A stretch of 35,783 bases of DNA from contig JAJPHU010000110.1 in assembly GCA_021325115.1 (NCBI GenBank), forward strand, positions 1 through 35,783, read 5' to 3'. Below are positions 17,811 through 26,728 of the stretch, one piece after another. Position 1 is the first letter of the stretch. Each line of letters opens with the position of its first letter. The position numbers and the translations under genes are program-made. Below the pieces are notes generated by a model that did not search any database, was not told where the DNA came from, and was given only the letters and a program-made list of their open reading frames with translations. Source of the stretch: Planctomycetota bacterium. Lineage in GTDB: Bacteria > Planctomycetota > Planctomycetia > Gemmatales > Gemmataceae.

Positions 17811-20615
17811 TTAAGCCCGCATGGGGCTGACTTTTTCCGGGTCGATGCCGAATTTCTGGATGGCCTGCTGCACCAGGGCCGGTTTGACGGCGCCGCGTTG
17901 GGCCAACTGCCACAGGGTGGCCACGGTGATGCACTCGGCATCGACCTCGAAATGACGCCGCAAGGCGGGCCGGGTATCGCTGCGACCAAACCCATCTGTA
18001 CCTAGCACAAACAATCCGCCCGGCACCCATCGGCTAATCATCTCCGGCACCTGCCGCATATAATCACTGGCTGCCAAGAAGACGCTATTTGGCTCGCTGC
18101 CCAGGAGTTGTTGCAGGTAGCTCCGTCGCGGCGGTTGTTCGGGGTGCAGCATGTTCCAGCGTTCCGTTTCCAAGGCCTCGCGGCGCAGTTCACGATAACT
18201 CGTAGCGCTCCACACGTCAGCGTTGATGCCGAAATGTTCGGCTAACAACTCCTGCGCCCGCAGGGTATGCAATAAGATCGGCCCGCTACCGAACAAGTGG
18301 ACCTTGGGCAGCGTCCCCCCCTTTCCCCCTCCAGAGCGGGAGAGGGAACCCGCACGGAACTTGTACAAACCCTTGAGAATGCCGTCGGTCACACCGTCAG
18401 GCATCGCCGCCATTGGATAATTTTCGTTATACAGCGTGATGTAATAGAAGTGGTCCTCCGTCACTTCTTCGTACATGCGGCGAATGCCATCGCGGAGGAT
18501 AACGGCCAACTCGTAGGCATAGGCCGGATCGTAGCAAATCAGGCTCGGTACCGTCGAGGCGAGCAGATGGCTGTGGCCGTCCATATGTTGGAGACCTTCG
18601 CCGGCAAGCGTGGTGCGGCCAGCAGTGGCGCCGAGCATAAAGCCCCGAGTCCGCATATCAGCCGCCGCCCAGATCAAATCGCCAATGCGCTGGAAACCGA
18701 ACATCGAGTAGTAGATGAAGAACGGAATGGTTGGAACGCCATGCGTGGCGTAGGCAGTACCGGCAGCGATGAACGAGGACATCGAACCGGCCTCGGTGAT
18801 CCCCTCTTCAAGGAGCTGGCCATCCTGCGCTTCACGGTAGGCTGCTGCCTGATACTGGGCATCCACCGGCTCATATAGCTGGCCGACGTTGGAATAAATT
18901 TTATACTTGGAGAAGAAACCATCCATGCCGAAGGTACGTGCTTCATCGGGAATGATCGGCACGATCCACTTGCCCAGCTCTTTGTCCTTTAGCAAGCGAT
19001 CGAGCATGTCCACGAAAGCGATGGTCGTGGACAGCGCCTTGTTGCCGCTACCCTTGGTGTAGTTTTGTACGAACTCGACCGGAGGCGCTTTCAAGGGCGG
19101 ACATTTGACCTGGCGCACCGGCAGATAGCCGCCCAGCTCCTTACGCCGCTTGCGTAGATATTTCATCTCGTTGGAGTCTTCCGGCGGCTTGTAGAAACCG
19201 ACCTTGTTAACCGTCTCATCAGAGACGCTCAGACCGAAGCGATTGCGGAACTCCAGGAGATACTTGGCATCGAACTTCTTGACCTGATGAGCGACGTTCT
19301 TGCCCTCGCCGGCCTCGCCTAGCCCGTAGCCCTTGACGGTGTGGGCCAAGATAACCGTCGGCTGGCCGCGATGCTCCACTGCCGCTTTGTAGGCCGCGTA
19401 GACTTTCACCGGATCATGTCCGCCGCGCTTGAGCTTGGTCAGCTGCTCATCGGACAGGTTCTCAACTAATTTGAGCAATTCGGGATATTTACCGAAGAAA
19501 TGTTCACGAATATAGGCACCGCTTTCGACGGTATATTTCTGAAATTCGCCGTCTACGACTTCGCCCATGCGCTGCACCAGCAGACCGGTCTTATCGCGTT
19601 CCAGGAGGGGGTCCCAATCGCTGCCCCAGATGACCTTGATGCAATTCCAGCCAGCGCCGCGGAAGGTCGCCTCCAGCTCCTGGATGATCTTGCCGTTGCC
19701 ACGCACCGGGCCGTCCAATCGCTGCAAGTTGCAATTGATGACCCAGATGAGGTTGTCGAGCTTCTCGCGCGAGGCCAGAGTGATCGCTCCCAGCGTTTCC
19801 GGCTCATCGCATTCGCCGTCGCCGAGGAAGGCCCAGACTTTTTGCCCCGCTGTCTTTTTCAGGCCGCGATGCTCCAGGTAGCGATTGAACCGCGCCTGGT
19901 AAATGCTCATGATCGGGCCGAGACCCATCGACACCGTGGGAAACTGCCAGAAATTTGGCATCAACCAGGGGTGCGGATACGACGACAAACCGCCGCCTTC
20001 CCGCAATTCGCGACGGAAATTGTACAGTTGCTTCTCGGTGAGTCGGCCTTCCAAAAAGGCGCGGGAATAGAATCCAGGCGAGGCGTGGCCCTGGAAATAT
20101 ACCAGGTCCGGTCCCTCCGGATGCTCCGGTCCCTTGAAGAAATGGTTGAAGCCAACTTCGTATAAGGTTGCCGACGAGGCGAAGGTAGCGATGTGGCCGC
20201 CGATGGTCGAATCTTCTTTGTTGGCGTGAACAACCATGGCCATGGCGTTCCAGCGGATCAGGCTTTTGATGCGGCGTTCCAGCTCGCGGTTGCCGGGAAA
20301 GAGCGGTTGCCGCGATAGCGGGATAGTGTTGATATAGGGCGTATTGGCAGTGAAGGGGATTTCTACGCCGCTGCGGACGGCCTTGTTTTTCAATTGACTG
20401 AGCAGGAATTGACCGCGTTCTTCGCCGCTGGTTTGCAAGACAGCATCAAGAGCATCGAGCCATTCCTTAGTTTCGACCGGGTCGATGTCGCGCACGCCGT
20501 CGCGGAGGGCGGCTTCGACGTGGCCGTTACTTCCATTCGTGAGCAGGCCATTTTCCCCATCGCTGCGAACCCCCGGCTCAACGTTTCGGCTGCTCCCGCG
20601 AAGACTATCTGCCAT
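17811..20615 (-). CDS. aceE: Pyruvate dehydrogenase E1 component, homodimeric type
   Basis: GGHIATFASSATLYEVGFNHFF, WAFLGDGECDEPETLGAITLASREKLDNLIWVINCNLQRLDGPVRGNGKIIQELE, RTTLAGEGLQHMDGHS. Confidence 0.97.
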   Translation of the reverse strand: MADSLRGSSRNVEPGVRSDGENGLLTNGSNGHVEAALRDGVRDIDPVETKEWLDALDAVLQTSGEERGQFLLSQLKNKAVRSGVEIPFTANTPYINTIPLSRQPLFPGNRELERRIKSLIRWNAMAMVVHANKEDSTIGGHIATFASSATLYEVGFNHFFKGPEHPEGPDLVYFQGHASPGFYSRAFLEGRLTEKQLYNFRRELREGGGLSSYPHPWLMPNFWQFPTVSMGLGPIMSIYQARFNRYLEHRGLKKTAGQKVWAFLGDGECDEPETLGAITLASREKLDNLIWVINCNLQRLDGPVRGNGKIIQELEATFRGAGWNCIKVIWGSDWDPLLERDKTGLLVQRMGEVVDGEFQKYTVESGAYIREHFFGKYPELLKLVENLSDEQLTKLKRGGHDPVKVYAAYKAAVEHRGQPTVILAHTVKGYGLGEAGEGKNVAHQVKKFDAKYLLEFRNRFGLSVSDETVNKVGFYKPPEDSNEMKYLRKRRKELGGYLPVRQVKCPPLKAPPVEFVQNYTKGSGNKALSTTIAFVDMLDRLLKDKELGKWIVPIIPDEARTFGMDGFFSKYKIYSNVGQLYEPVDAQYQAAAYREAQDGQLLEEGITEAGSMSSFIAAGTAYATHGVPTIPFFIYYSMFGFQRIGDLIWAAADMRTRGFMLGATAGRTTLAGEGLQHMDGHSHLLASTVPSLICYDPAYAYELAVILRDGIRRMYEEVTEDHFYYITLYNENYPMAAMPDGVTDGILKGLYKFRAGSLSRSGGGKGGTLPKVHLFGSGPILLHTLRAQELLAEHFGINADVWSATSYRELRREALETERWNMLHPEQPPRRSYLQQLLGSEPNSVFLAASDYMRQVPEMISRWVPGGLFVLGTDGFGRSDTRPALRRHFEVDAECITVATLWQLAQRGAVKPALVQQAIQKFGIDPEKVSPMRA
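18323..18348. repeat. In-frame palindrome within aceE
   Basis: TTCCCCCTCC-agagcg-GGAGAGGGAA; encodes part of SLSRSGGGKGG. Confidence 0.7.
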
Positions 20616-20636
20616 AATGCTACTCCCATACGATTC

Positions 20637-20682
20637 CGTTTGTTCTTCTGCCGTCTATGCGTTTGTTCTTCTATCGTCTATT
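20637..20682. repeat. Tandem 23-mer upstream of aceE
   Basis: CGTTTGTTCTTCTGCCGTCTATG / CGTTTGTTCTTCTATCGTCTATT, ending 22 nt from the aceE start. Confidence 0.85.
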
Positions 20683-20740
20683 TTAATCGTATTGGCTTGT
20701 CAGAATAGGTGAAGTTCCTGCCTGATCCGAGCAACAGAGT

Positions 20741-20849
20741 ATGCCGCCAGATTGGCGGCATGTAGGAGGGCTTACGTGCGAGCGATCCTTTCCCTTCTCT
20801 TTAAAGAGAAGGGAAAGGACGCAACTCCGCTTGCTCAAATCTGGCGGCA
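20741..20849. repeat. Nested palindromic element upstream of trpB
   Basis: ATGCCGCCA/TGGCGGCAT hairpin (20741-20761), outer TGCCGCCAGATT (20742-20753)/AATCTGGCGGCA (20838-20849), inner perfect 34-bp palindrome TCCTTTCCCTTCTCTTT/AAAGAGAAGGGAAAGGA (20786-20819). Confidence 0.85.
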
Positions 20850-20874
20850 CCCCCGAACAACAGGAGCGGAATGG

Positions 20875-20904
20875 GGTGGGACAAACAGGAATGTCTGTCC
20901 TACC
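20875..20904. repeat. Palindromic repeat GGTGGGACAAACA-GGAA-TGTCTGTCCTACC
   Basis: 13-bp arms, two mismatches. Confidence 0.85.
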
Positions 20905-21004
20905 CTATTCAGCTTCTCATACTGAGTGGCTTGACCTCCATCCCCAGATGGCTACCTTGATAAATAATATGTCTCAACGGATCAAGCCCTCTCACGAGAA
21001 CACC

Positions 21005-22210
21005 ATGTCCTCTGCTTTCGCCAATCTGCCGGATGTCCACGGTCGCTTCGGGCCATATGGCGGACGCTACGTCCCGGAAACACTCATGGCCGCCCTGGCA
21101 CAGCTCACGGCCGAGTATGAGAAGGCACGCAGTGATGCTGGTTTTCAGCGTGAGTTCGAACATTACCTGAAAACCTACGTCGGTCGGCCGTCGCTGCTGT
21201 ATTTCGCCGAGCGGCTGACCAAAGAAGCAGGCGGGGCACGTATCTACCTCAAGCGCGAGGACATGAACCATACCGGCGCGCACAAAATCAACAATTGCAT
21301 TGGGCAGGCCTTGTTGGCCAAGCGCATGGGCAAGCCACGCATCATCGCCGAGACGGGGGCAGGACAGCACGGCGTCGCCAGTGCCACGGCGGCGGCACTG
21401 TTCGGCTTGACCTGCCAGGTATACATGGGCGCGGAAGACGTACGGCGGCAAAAACTCAACGTCTTCAAGATGAAGGCGCTCGGGGCCACCGTGACGCCGG
21501 TGGCCAGCGGGAGCCAGACCCTGCGTGACGCTATCAACGAGACGCTGCGCGACTGGATGGCCAACGTGACCAACACGCATTACATCATCGGCAGCGTCGT
21601 CGGACCCCATCCTTTTCCGATGATTGTCCGCGATTTTCAAGCGATCATTGGCCGTGAGGCGCGGCAGCAGTGTTTGGAGCAGACGGGCCGTCTGCCGGAC
21701 GTGGTGGTGGCCAGTGTCGGCGGCGGCAGCAACGCGGCGGGGATCTTTTATCCATTCCTCGGCGATGCCTCTGTCGAGCTGGTCGGCGTCGAGGCGGCCG
21801 GACGCGGTAAAGGGCTGGGCGAGCACGCCGCCACCCTGAGTTATGGCAAGCCGGGGGTGCTGCACGGCTCGTTCAGTTACGTATTACAGGATGCCGATGG
21901 ACAGACGGCTCCCGTGCATTCGGTGTCGGCAGGACTGGATTATCCGGGCGTTGGGCCAGAGCATAGTTACTGGAAGGATAGCGGCCGAGTACACTATACC
22001 AGCGTCCGCGATGACGAGGCATTGCAGGCGTTCTTGACCTGTTCGCGGCTGGAAGGCATTCTGCCGGCTCTGGAGACGGCCCATGCTGTGATCGAAGGAA
22101 TGCGTCTGGCCGCCAAGCGGAAACGCGAAGAGGTAGTGGTGATCTGTTTTTCCGGCCGCGGCGATAAGGATTGCTACGAAGTGGCACGCTTGCAGGGCGA
22201 AGAGATTTGA
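21005..22210 (+). CDS. trpB: Tryptophan synthase beta subunit
   Basis: [76 protein letters not shown]; start placed at 21005 (20969 possible) rather than the ORF start at 20741, which lies in a repeat. Confidence 0.95.
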   Translation: MSSAFANLPDVHGRFGPYGGRYVPETLMAALAQLTAEYEKARSDAGFQREFEHYLKTYVGRPSLLYFAERLTKEAGGARIYLKREDMNHTGAHKINNCIGQALLAKRMGKPRIIAETGAGQHGVASATAAALFGLTCQVYMGAEDVRRQKLNVFKMKALGATVTPVASGSQTLRDAINETLRDWMANVTNTHYIIGSVVGPHPFPMIVRDFQAIIGREARQQCLEQTGRLPDVVVASVGGGSNAAGIFYPFLGDASVELVGVEAAGRGKGLGEHAATLSYGKPGVLHGSFSYVLQDADGQTAPVHSVSAGLDYPGVGPEHSYWKDSGRVHYTSVRDDEALQAFLTCSRLEGILPALETAHAVIEGMRLAAKRKREEVVVICFSGRGDKDCYEVARLQGEEI

Positions 22211-22214
22211 TGCC

Positions 22215-23048
22215 ATGAACCCAATTGATGCGTTATTTCAGCGCCTTCGCTCTCAAGGCCACAAGGCTTTCATCCCCTTTCTGACAGCTGGCGATCCCGA
22301 CCTTGCCGCCACGGCACGGCTGGCCCGCACCTTGGCCGACCAGGGCGCGCATCTGCTCGAGATCGGCTTCCCCTATAGCGATCCCATTGCCGATGGCCCG
22401 GTGATTCAGGCATCGTACACTCGTGCCTTGGAGCGTGGCGTGCATGTCGAAGACATCTTCGCTGCTGTATCTCAGTTCGCTGTCCCAGATACGCCGCTGC
22501 TTGCGATGGTCTCGTATAGTCTTATCCATCGCCGCGGTGCGGAGGCCTTCCTGCAACGGGCGGCTGCAGTTGGTTTCAGCGGCGCCATCGTGCCCGATCT
22601 GCCGTTGGAGGAATCGGAGACACTCAGCCGTTTGGCTGTCCAGCGCGATTTCAAGCTGATTCATCTGGTCACGCCGACAACGCCGCGCGAACGTGCCCGC
22701 GCCATCGCCCAGCGTTCGACCGGCTTTCTCTACTGCGTCAGTGTCACCGGCATCACCGGCGAACGCGATCGGCTGCCGCCGGAATTGCTGGAGCAGCTGG
22801 CCTGGCTGCGGCGACAGACCGATTTGCCATTGTGCGTCGGTTTTGGCATCAGCCGGCCGGAACAAGTCCACATGCTGCGCGCGGTCGCTGATGGCATCAT
22901 CGTGGGCAGCGCTTTTGTGCGCCAGCTGGAAAAGGCTGGTCGCCAGTCGCTCGACGCGATCAGCGCGGCCATCGGCGAACTGGCGCAGTCGCTGGCCGCA
23001 GCGCTCAATCCACCGGGAGGTTCACGTCCCCCGCTCGCCATAGGGTGA
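22215..23048 (+). CDS. trpA: Tryptophan synthase alpha subunit
   Basis: FIPFLTAGDPDLAATARLARTLADQGAHLLEIGFPYSDPIADGPVIQASYTRAL, GFSGAIVPDLPLEES, VSVTGITGER. Confidence 0.96.
   Translation: MNPIDALFQRLRSQGHKAFIPFLTAGDPDLAATARLARTLADQGAHLLEIGFPYSDPIADGPVIQASYTRALERGVHVEDIFAAVSQFAVPDTPLLAMVSYSLIHRRGAEAFLQRAAAVGFSGAIVPDLPLEESETLSRLAVQRDFKLIHLVTPTTPRERARAIAQRSTGFLYCVSVTGITGERDRLPPELLEQLAWLRRQTDLPLCVGFGISRPEQVHMLRAVADGIIVGSAFVRQLEKAGRQSLDAISAAIGELAQSLAAALNPPGGSRPPLAIG
23010..23039. repeat. GC-rich palindromic repeat forming the trpA 3' end
   Basis: CCACCGGGAGGTTCACGTCCCCCGCTCGCC; encodes NPPGGSRPPLA; related to 4757-4790 in reverse complement. Confidence 0.6.
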
Positions 23049-23054
23049 GATGCT

Positions 23055-23843
23055 ATGTCCAAGGAGCGCAAGAAACGACGCCACATCGAACGGGAATTCG
23101 GTGTGCCGTTCGCCGGAGAAATCCTCGATCCGGGCGCGTGGACGCAAACGGCCCTCAAGAAACTGCCGGCCGAAGGGCCGCTCGATCTGCTCACTCTCTT
23201 TGGTCGTTCGGCGCCTTTGGTGGTCGATCTCGGTTGCGGCAATGGCCGTTTTCTGCTCGGCAGTGCCGTGTGGCGGCCAGACCATGATCATCTCGGCATT
23301 GACATTCTGCCGGTCGTGATTCGCTATGCCACACGGCGGGCCAATCAACGCGGCTTACCCAATATCCGTTTCGCTGTCTGTGATGCTGTGCGCCTGCTGG
23401 AGCGCTATTTGCCTCCGCACAGCGCCACCGAGATCCACTGCTACCATCCCCAACCTTATTATGAACCAAGCCAGGTTCACTTGCGTCTGGTCACGCCGCG
23501 TTTTCTCGTCCTGGTGCATCGAGCGCTCGTGCCCGGCGGTTCTTTTTTCATTCAGACAGACAATCTCGGTTATTGGCGTTACATCCGCGACATAGTGCCG
23601 GTTTTCTTCGACTTCTATGAGCGCATCGGCCGCTGGCCGGATGCGCCGAAAGGACGAACGCGGCGCGAGATCATTGCTTTGCGCCGTGGTCTGCCTGTCT
23701 TCCGCGGTTGGGGCACGGCACGGCAAGGGCTGAGTGAACCAGAAGCACTGCGTTGGGCAGAAACGTTGCCGCCGCCGTTGTTCGACGCCGACCGACGCTT
23801 GCGGGAATTGGATGAGTGGGAGAAAAAGGGACTCCGCATTTGA
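23055..23843 (+). CDS. trmB: tRNA (guanine-N7-)-methyltransferase, TrmB family
   Basis: VVDLGCGNGRFLLGSA, HLGIDILPVVIRYATRRANQRGLPNIRFAVCDA, PGGSFFIQTDNLGY. Confidence 0.83.
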   Translation: MSKERKKRRHIEREFGVPFAGEILDPGAWTQTALKKLPAEGPLDLLTLFGRSAPLVVDLGCGNGRFLLGSAVWRPDHDHLGIDILPVVIRYATRRANQRGLPNIRFAVCDAVRLLERYLPPHSATEIHCYHPQPYYEPSQVHLRLVTPRFLVLVHRALVPGGSFFIQTDNLGYWRYIRDIVPVFFDFYERIGRWPDAPKGRTRREIIALRRGLPVFRGWGTARQGLSEPEALRWAETLPPPLFDADRRLRELDEWEKKGLRI

Positions 23844-23962
23844 CATTATTCCCTTCATGACCTAGGGTACAACAGACCCCCGAATCCGAGCGATGCCCTC
23901 CATTGCATCCTTGCGATACTTGCGCCGGAAACCTCTCCCGTCTGCCTTACGGAACATGAACG

Positions 23963-24376
23963 ATGCGATCTCCTCAGTTATTGCGGCGCGGCGCTTCGCT
24001 TGTTGAGTTTGCTGTAGTGGCGCCCGTGTTTTTTCTCATTGTGTTGGGGCTTATCGAAATTGGCCGGGCTTGTATGGTGACGGAGTTGCTGACAGAAGCT
24101 GCGCGGCATGCCTGTCGGCAAGGCGTCATCGAAGGCACCAGTTCCAGTGCCATTCAATCGGCCGCCGCCAACTACCTGAGTAGCGTGGGCATTAACAGTG
24201 AATCGATCAACGTGTACGTCAATGATGCGCCGGCCGGCTCCACCAATGTATCGGCTATGCCGGCTTATACCGAAATCACCGTGGTGGTAACTGTGCCGAT
24301 CGCCGATGTGGCCTGGACACCTATCAAGTTTGTGACCGGCAATTTGGCCGGTCAATATACCATGCGGCGGGAATAG
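23963..24376 (+). CDS. TadE-like pilus assembly protein
   Basis: RRGASLVEFAVVAPVFFLIVLGLIEIGRACMVTELLTEAARHACRQGV. Confidence 0.87.
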   Translation: MRSPQLLRRGASLVEFAVVAPVFFLIVLGLIEIGRACMVTELLTEAARHACRQGVIEGTSSSAIQSAAANYLSSVGINSESINVYVNDAPAGSTNVSAMPAYTEITVVVTVPIADVAWTPIKFVTGNLAGQYTMRRE

Positions 24377-24391
24377 AAAGAGACCACTATC

Positions 24392-24865
24392 ATGCAGCTG
24401 CGAAATTTCCTTCATTCACCTGTTTCTTTGCGACAGCCGCGCTCAGCCGTCGCTGCCGTAGATATGGCCTTTATTGTCCCCGTCCTTGGCCTGTTTATGC
24501 TGGGGATGTTTGAGCTGAGCCGCGGCATCATGGTAAAGCAGATCCTTACCGACGCCGCGCGTAAAGGCTGCCGCACCGGCATCGTCCAGGGGTTCGGCAA
24601 CAGTGACATCGTCAATGATGCTACCGACATCATGCGCGACAATGGTTTCAACAGCACCCTATTTAATCCGCCGACCATCGGCGCTATTAATATCACTATC
24701 ACCGACCCCAATGGGAATACCTTATCCGATGCCATGAATGCTCCATCCGGCAGCACATTATCCGTGCAGGTCGCCATTCCTACCACGTCGGTGAACTGGA
24801 TATCGTATTATTTTTTGACCAAGAACATGGTTGAGTCAGATATCGTGGTTATGATGAAACAATAG
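24392..24865 (+). CDS. TadE-like pilus assembly protein (second copy)
   Basis: RSAVAAVDMAFIVPVLGLFMLGMFELSRGIMVKQILTDAARKGCRTGIV. Confidence 0.85.
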   Translation: MQLRNFLHSPVSLRQPRSAVAAVDMAFIVPVLGLFMLGMFELSRGIMVKQILTDAARKGCRTGIVQGFGNSDIVNDATDIMRDNGFNSTLFNPPTIGAINITITDPNGNTLSDAMNAPSGSTLSVQVAIPTTSVNWISYYFLTKNMVESDIVVMMKQ

Positions 24866-24881
24866 AAAAGGAACGCAAACT

Positions 24882-26216
24882 ATGACATTTCGCATTTTTG
24901 TTTCCAGAAATCGCCGCGCTGCCGTGGCGCCGATGGCTGCTCTCCTCATGACATTTTTGGTGGGCATGTTAGCGTTCTCCATCGACATCGGCTATATCTG
25001 CTCTGTACAGGCAGAATTGCAAAACGCTGCCGATGCTGCTGCCCTGGCCGGCGCCCAACAACTACAAGACCCTTTCGTCGCCTATTATTCTCCCGGTCAG
25101 ACACAACAACAACAGATCTATCTCATGGTAACAACCGATACTACCAATCCAGCCAGTCCTATCCCCACTGCTCAACGCTATGCTGCTTACAATCAAGCAG
25201 GCGGAGTCTACATTCAGGTACCGGCTACCGATATTAGCTTCAGTTACTACGATGGCACAACATTCTCCGCGCCATCTTATAGTAATAGCTTGTTTCCTAA
25301 TACGGTCACAGTGAAGACCCGCCGTGATAACGTTGCCAACGGTCCTCTCGGCTTGTTTTTTGGAAAGATATTCGGCATTTCTACAATAAACTTGACCGCT
25401 ACTGCCAGCGCTACCATTTTCAACGGCAATATGACCAGTGCCACAAATACGCCGCCGTTTTCTACCTCAGGAAGCAGTTCGGGAAGCAGTTCAGGAGTTA
25501 CAATAAATGCCCATATCCTACCGGTGGCGTTGGATGTAAACGTATGGACAAATTTCGCTAACGGAAATTTATCGTCGCCCTGGGTGGTAGGAAGTATTAC
25601 TACGGGACCGAACGGTTTGCCACAATTGCAGGTTTATCCCTTCGGAACCAATACACCCGGCAGCTTCGGCTTGATCGATGTTGGCATCCCTTCCAATAAC
25701 ACTCCGGCTTTCCGCAATTGGATCGACGATGGCTCGACTCCCAATGATATTGCCTATTTGTTGGACAACCAATTGCTGCCGGTTTCACCGAGTGCTCCGG
25801 CACCATGGAAATGCGGTCCTGGTTTGAAATCTACCCTGGTCAGTAACTTCCAATCGGTGATCGGTGTGCCAAACGTTATACCGTTGTTCCAGCCGGTCAG
25901 CCCGGCTCCTAATTCGCCCAGCCCCGGCTCTAACTACGTCGCGGCCAGCAGTACAGGACAAAATGCCACCTATGCCGTTATTGGCTTTACCGGTGTTACC
26001 ATCACTCAAGCCAACAGCAACGGCAGCAACATGATTATCTCCATTCAGCCAAAGGCTATCGTCGATCCGACCGCTGTCATCCCGAATCCTTTACCAGCGG
26101 CGACGATCAGCCAACAATCTTCCTTCAGCACGCAAACCTCGTTCAACTCCTCCGGCACACAAACCGCTTTCGGCCCGGTGTATACCACGTTCGTGTCGGC
26201 CAAGTTAACACAGTGA
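24882..26216 (+). CDS. TadG-like pilus assembly protein
   Basis: RRAAVAPMAALLMTFLVGMLAFSIDIGYICSVQAELQNAADAAALAGAQQL. Confidence 0.87.
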   Translation: MTFRIFVSRNRRAAVAPMAALLMTFLVGMLAFSIDIGYICSVQAELQNAADAAALAGAQQLQDPFVAYYSPGQTQQQQIYLMVTTDTTNPASPIPTAQRYAAYNQAGGVYIQVPATDISFSYYDGTTFSAPSYSNSLFPNTVTVKTRRDNVANGPLGLFFGKIFGISTINLTATASATIFNGNMTSATNTPPFSTSGSSSGSSSGVTINAHILPVALDVNVWTNFANGNLSSPWVVGSITTGPNGLPQLQVYPFGTNTPGSFGLIDVGIPSNNTPAFRNWIDDGSTPNDIAYLLDNQLLPVSPSAPAPWKCGPGLKSTLVSNFQSVIGVPNVIPLFQPVSPAPNSPSPGSNYVAASSTGQNATYAVIGFTGVTITQANSNGSNMIISIQPKAIVDPTAVIPNPLPAATISQQSSFSTQTSFNSSGTQTAFGPVYTTFVSAKLTQ

Positions 26217-26244
26217 CGCGTTGATCCTCTCCGCATTTTTTCCG

Positions 26245-26287
26245 GGCTGCGAGGGCAAGCAAACGCAGGATGCTTGCCCTCGCAGCC
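26245..26287. terminator. Strong hairpin downstream of the tad genes
   Basis: GGCTGCGAGGGCAAGC (26245-26260), 11-nt loop, GCTTGCCCTCGCAGCC (26272-26287), perfect 16-bp stem; no adjacent T-tract on the plus strand. Confidence 0.65.
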
Positions 26288-26367
26288 TCGTTGTTGCGCA
26301 CCGCGCCTTTCCGCTACAATGGGCGGAAGGCACGATACCTTTTGTGAATCGATGAGGAGCGAAGATC

Positions 26368-26493
26368 ATGAACAGCAACAGTGAACGACTGGAGCTCCCC
26401 GATTCGAGTCCTTTCCTCGAAAACTGGCTTCGATTCCCGCAAGAGGAGTTAGCCAAGTACCGGGGCAAACAGGCGCCAATCTGGCCCATTTAA
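26368..26493 (+). pseudogene. Truncated DUF5678-like small protein (41 aa)
   Basis: MNSNSERLELPDSSPFLENWLRFPQEELAKYRGKQAPIWPI; gatgaggagcgaag SD-like sequence upstream; ends where a DUF5678 core would begin. Confidence 0.45.
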
Positions 26494-26693
26494 TGGTTCG
26501 CTACCCCCAGATCACTTTGCGACTCACGGATGGTGTGGAGGGGCGCGAATGGCCAGCGTGGGTAGGCTTCTCTCCAAGCATCCAACGCCCCTTGTTCGGC
26601 TTCACCGGTTTTCTCCAATTCGTCACCGCCATCTTTCACGGTGACCGTGAGCAAGTCGAGTTGGCGGTCAACCGCCTGTATCCGGGAACGTGA
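26493..26693 (+). pseudogene. C-terminal fragment of a probable aspartyl-protease-like protein
   Basis: MVRYPQITLRLTDGVEGREWPAWVGFSPSIQRPLFGFTGFLQFVTAIFHGDREQVELAVNRLYPGT; start overlaps the preceding stop (TAATG). Confidence 0.4.
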
Positions 26694-26728
26694 GCCGCCT
26701 GTTCAGCGGGAATAACCCCTGCTGCTTA

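Noticed and set aside
20741-21004. N-terminal extension of the trpB ORF ([10 protein letters not shown]...)
   Set aside because: It translates the palindromic repeats; TrpB homology begins just after the ATG at 21005.
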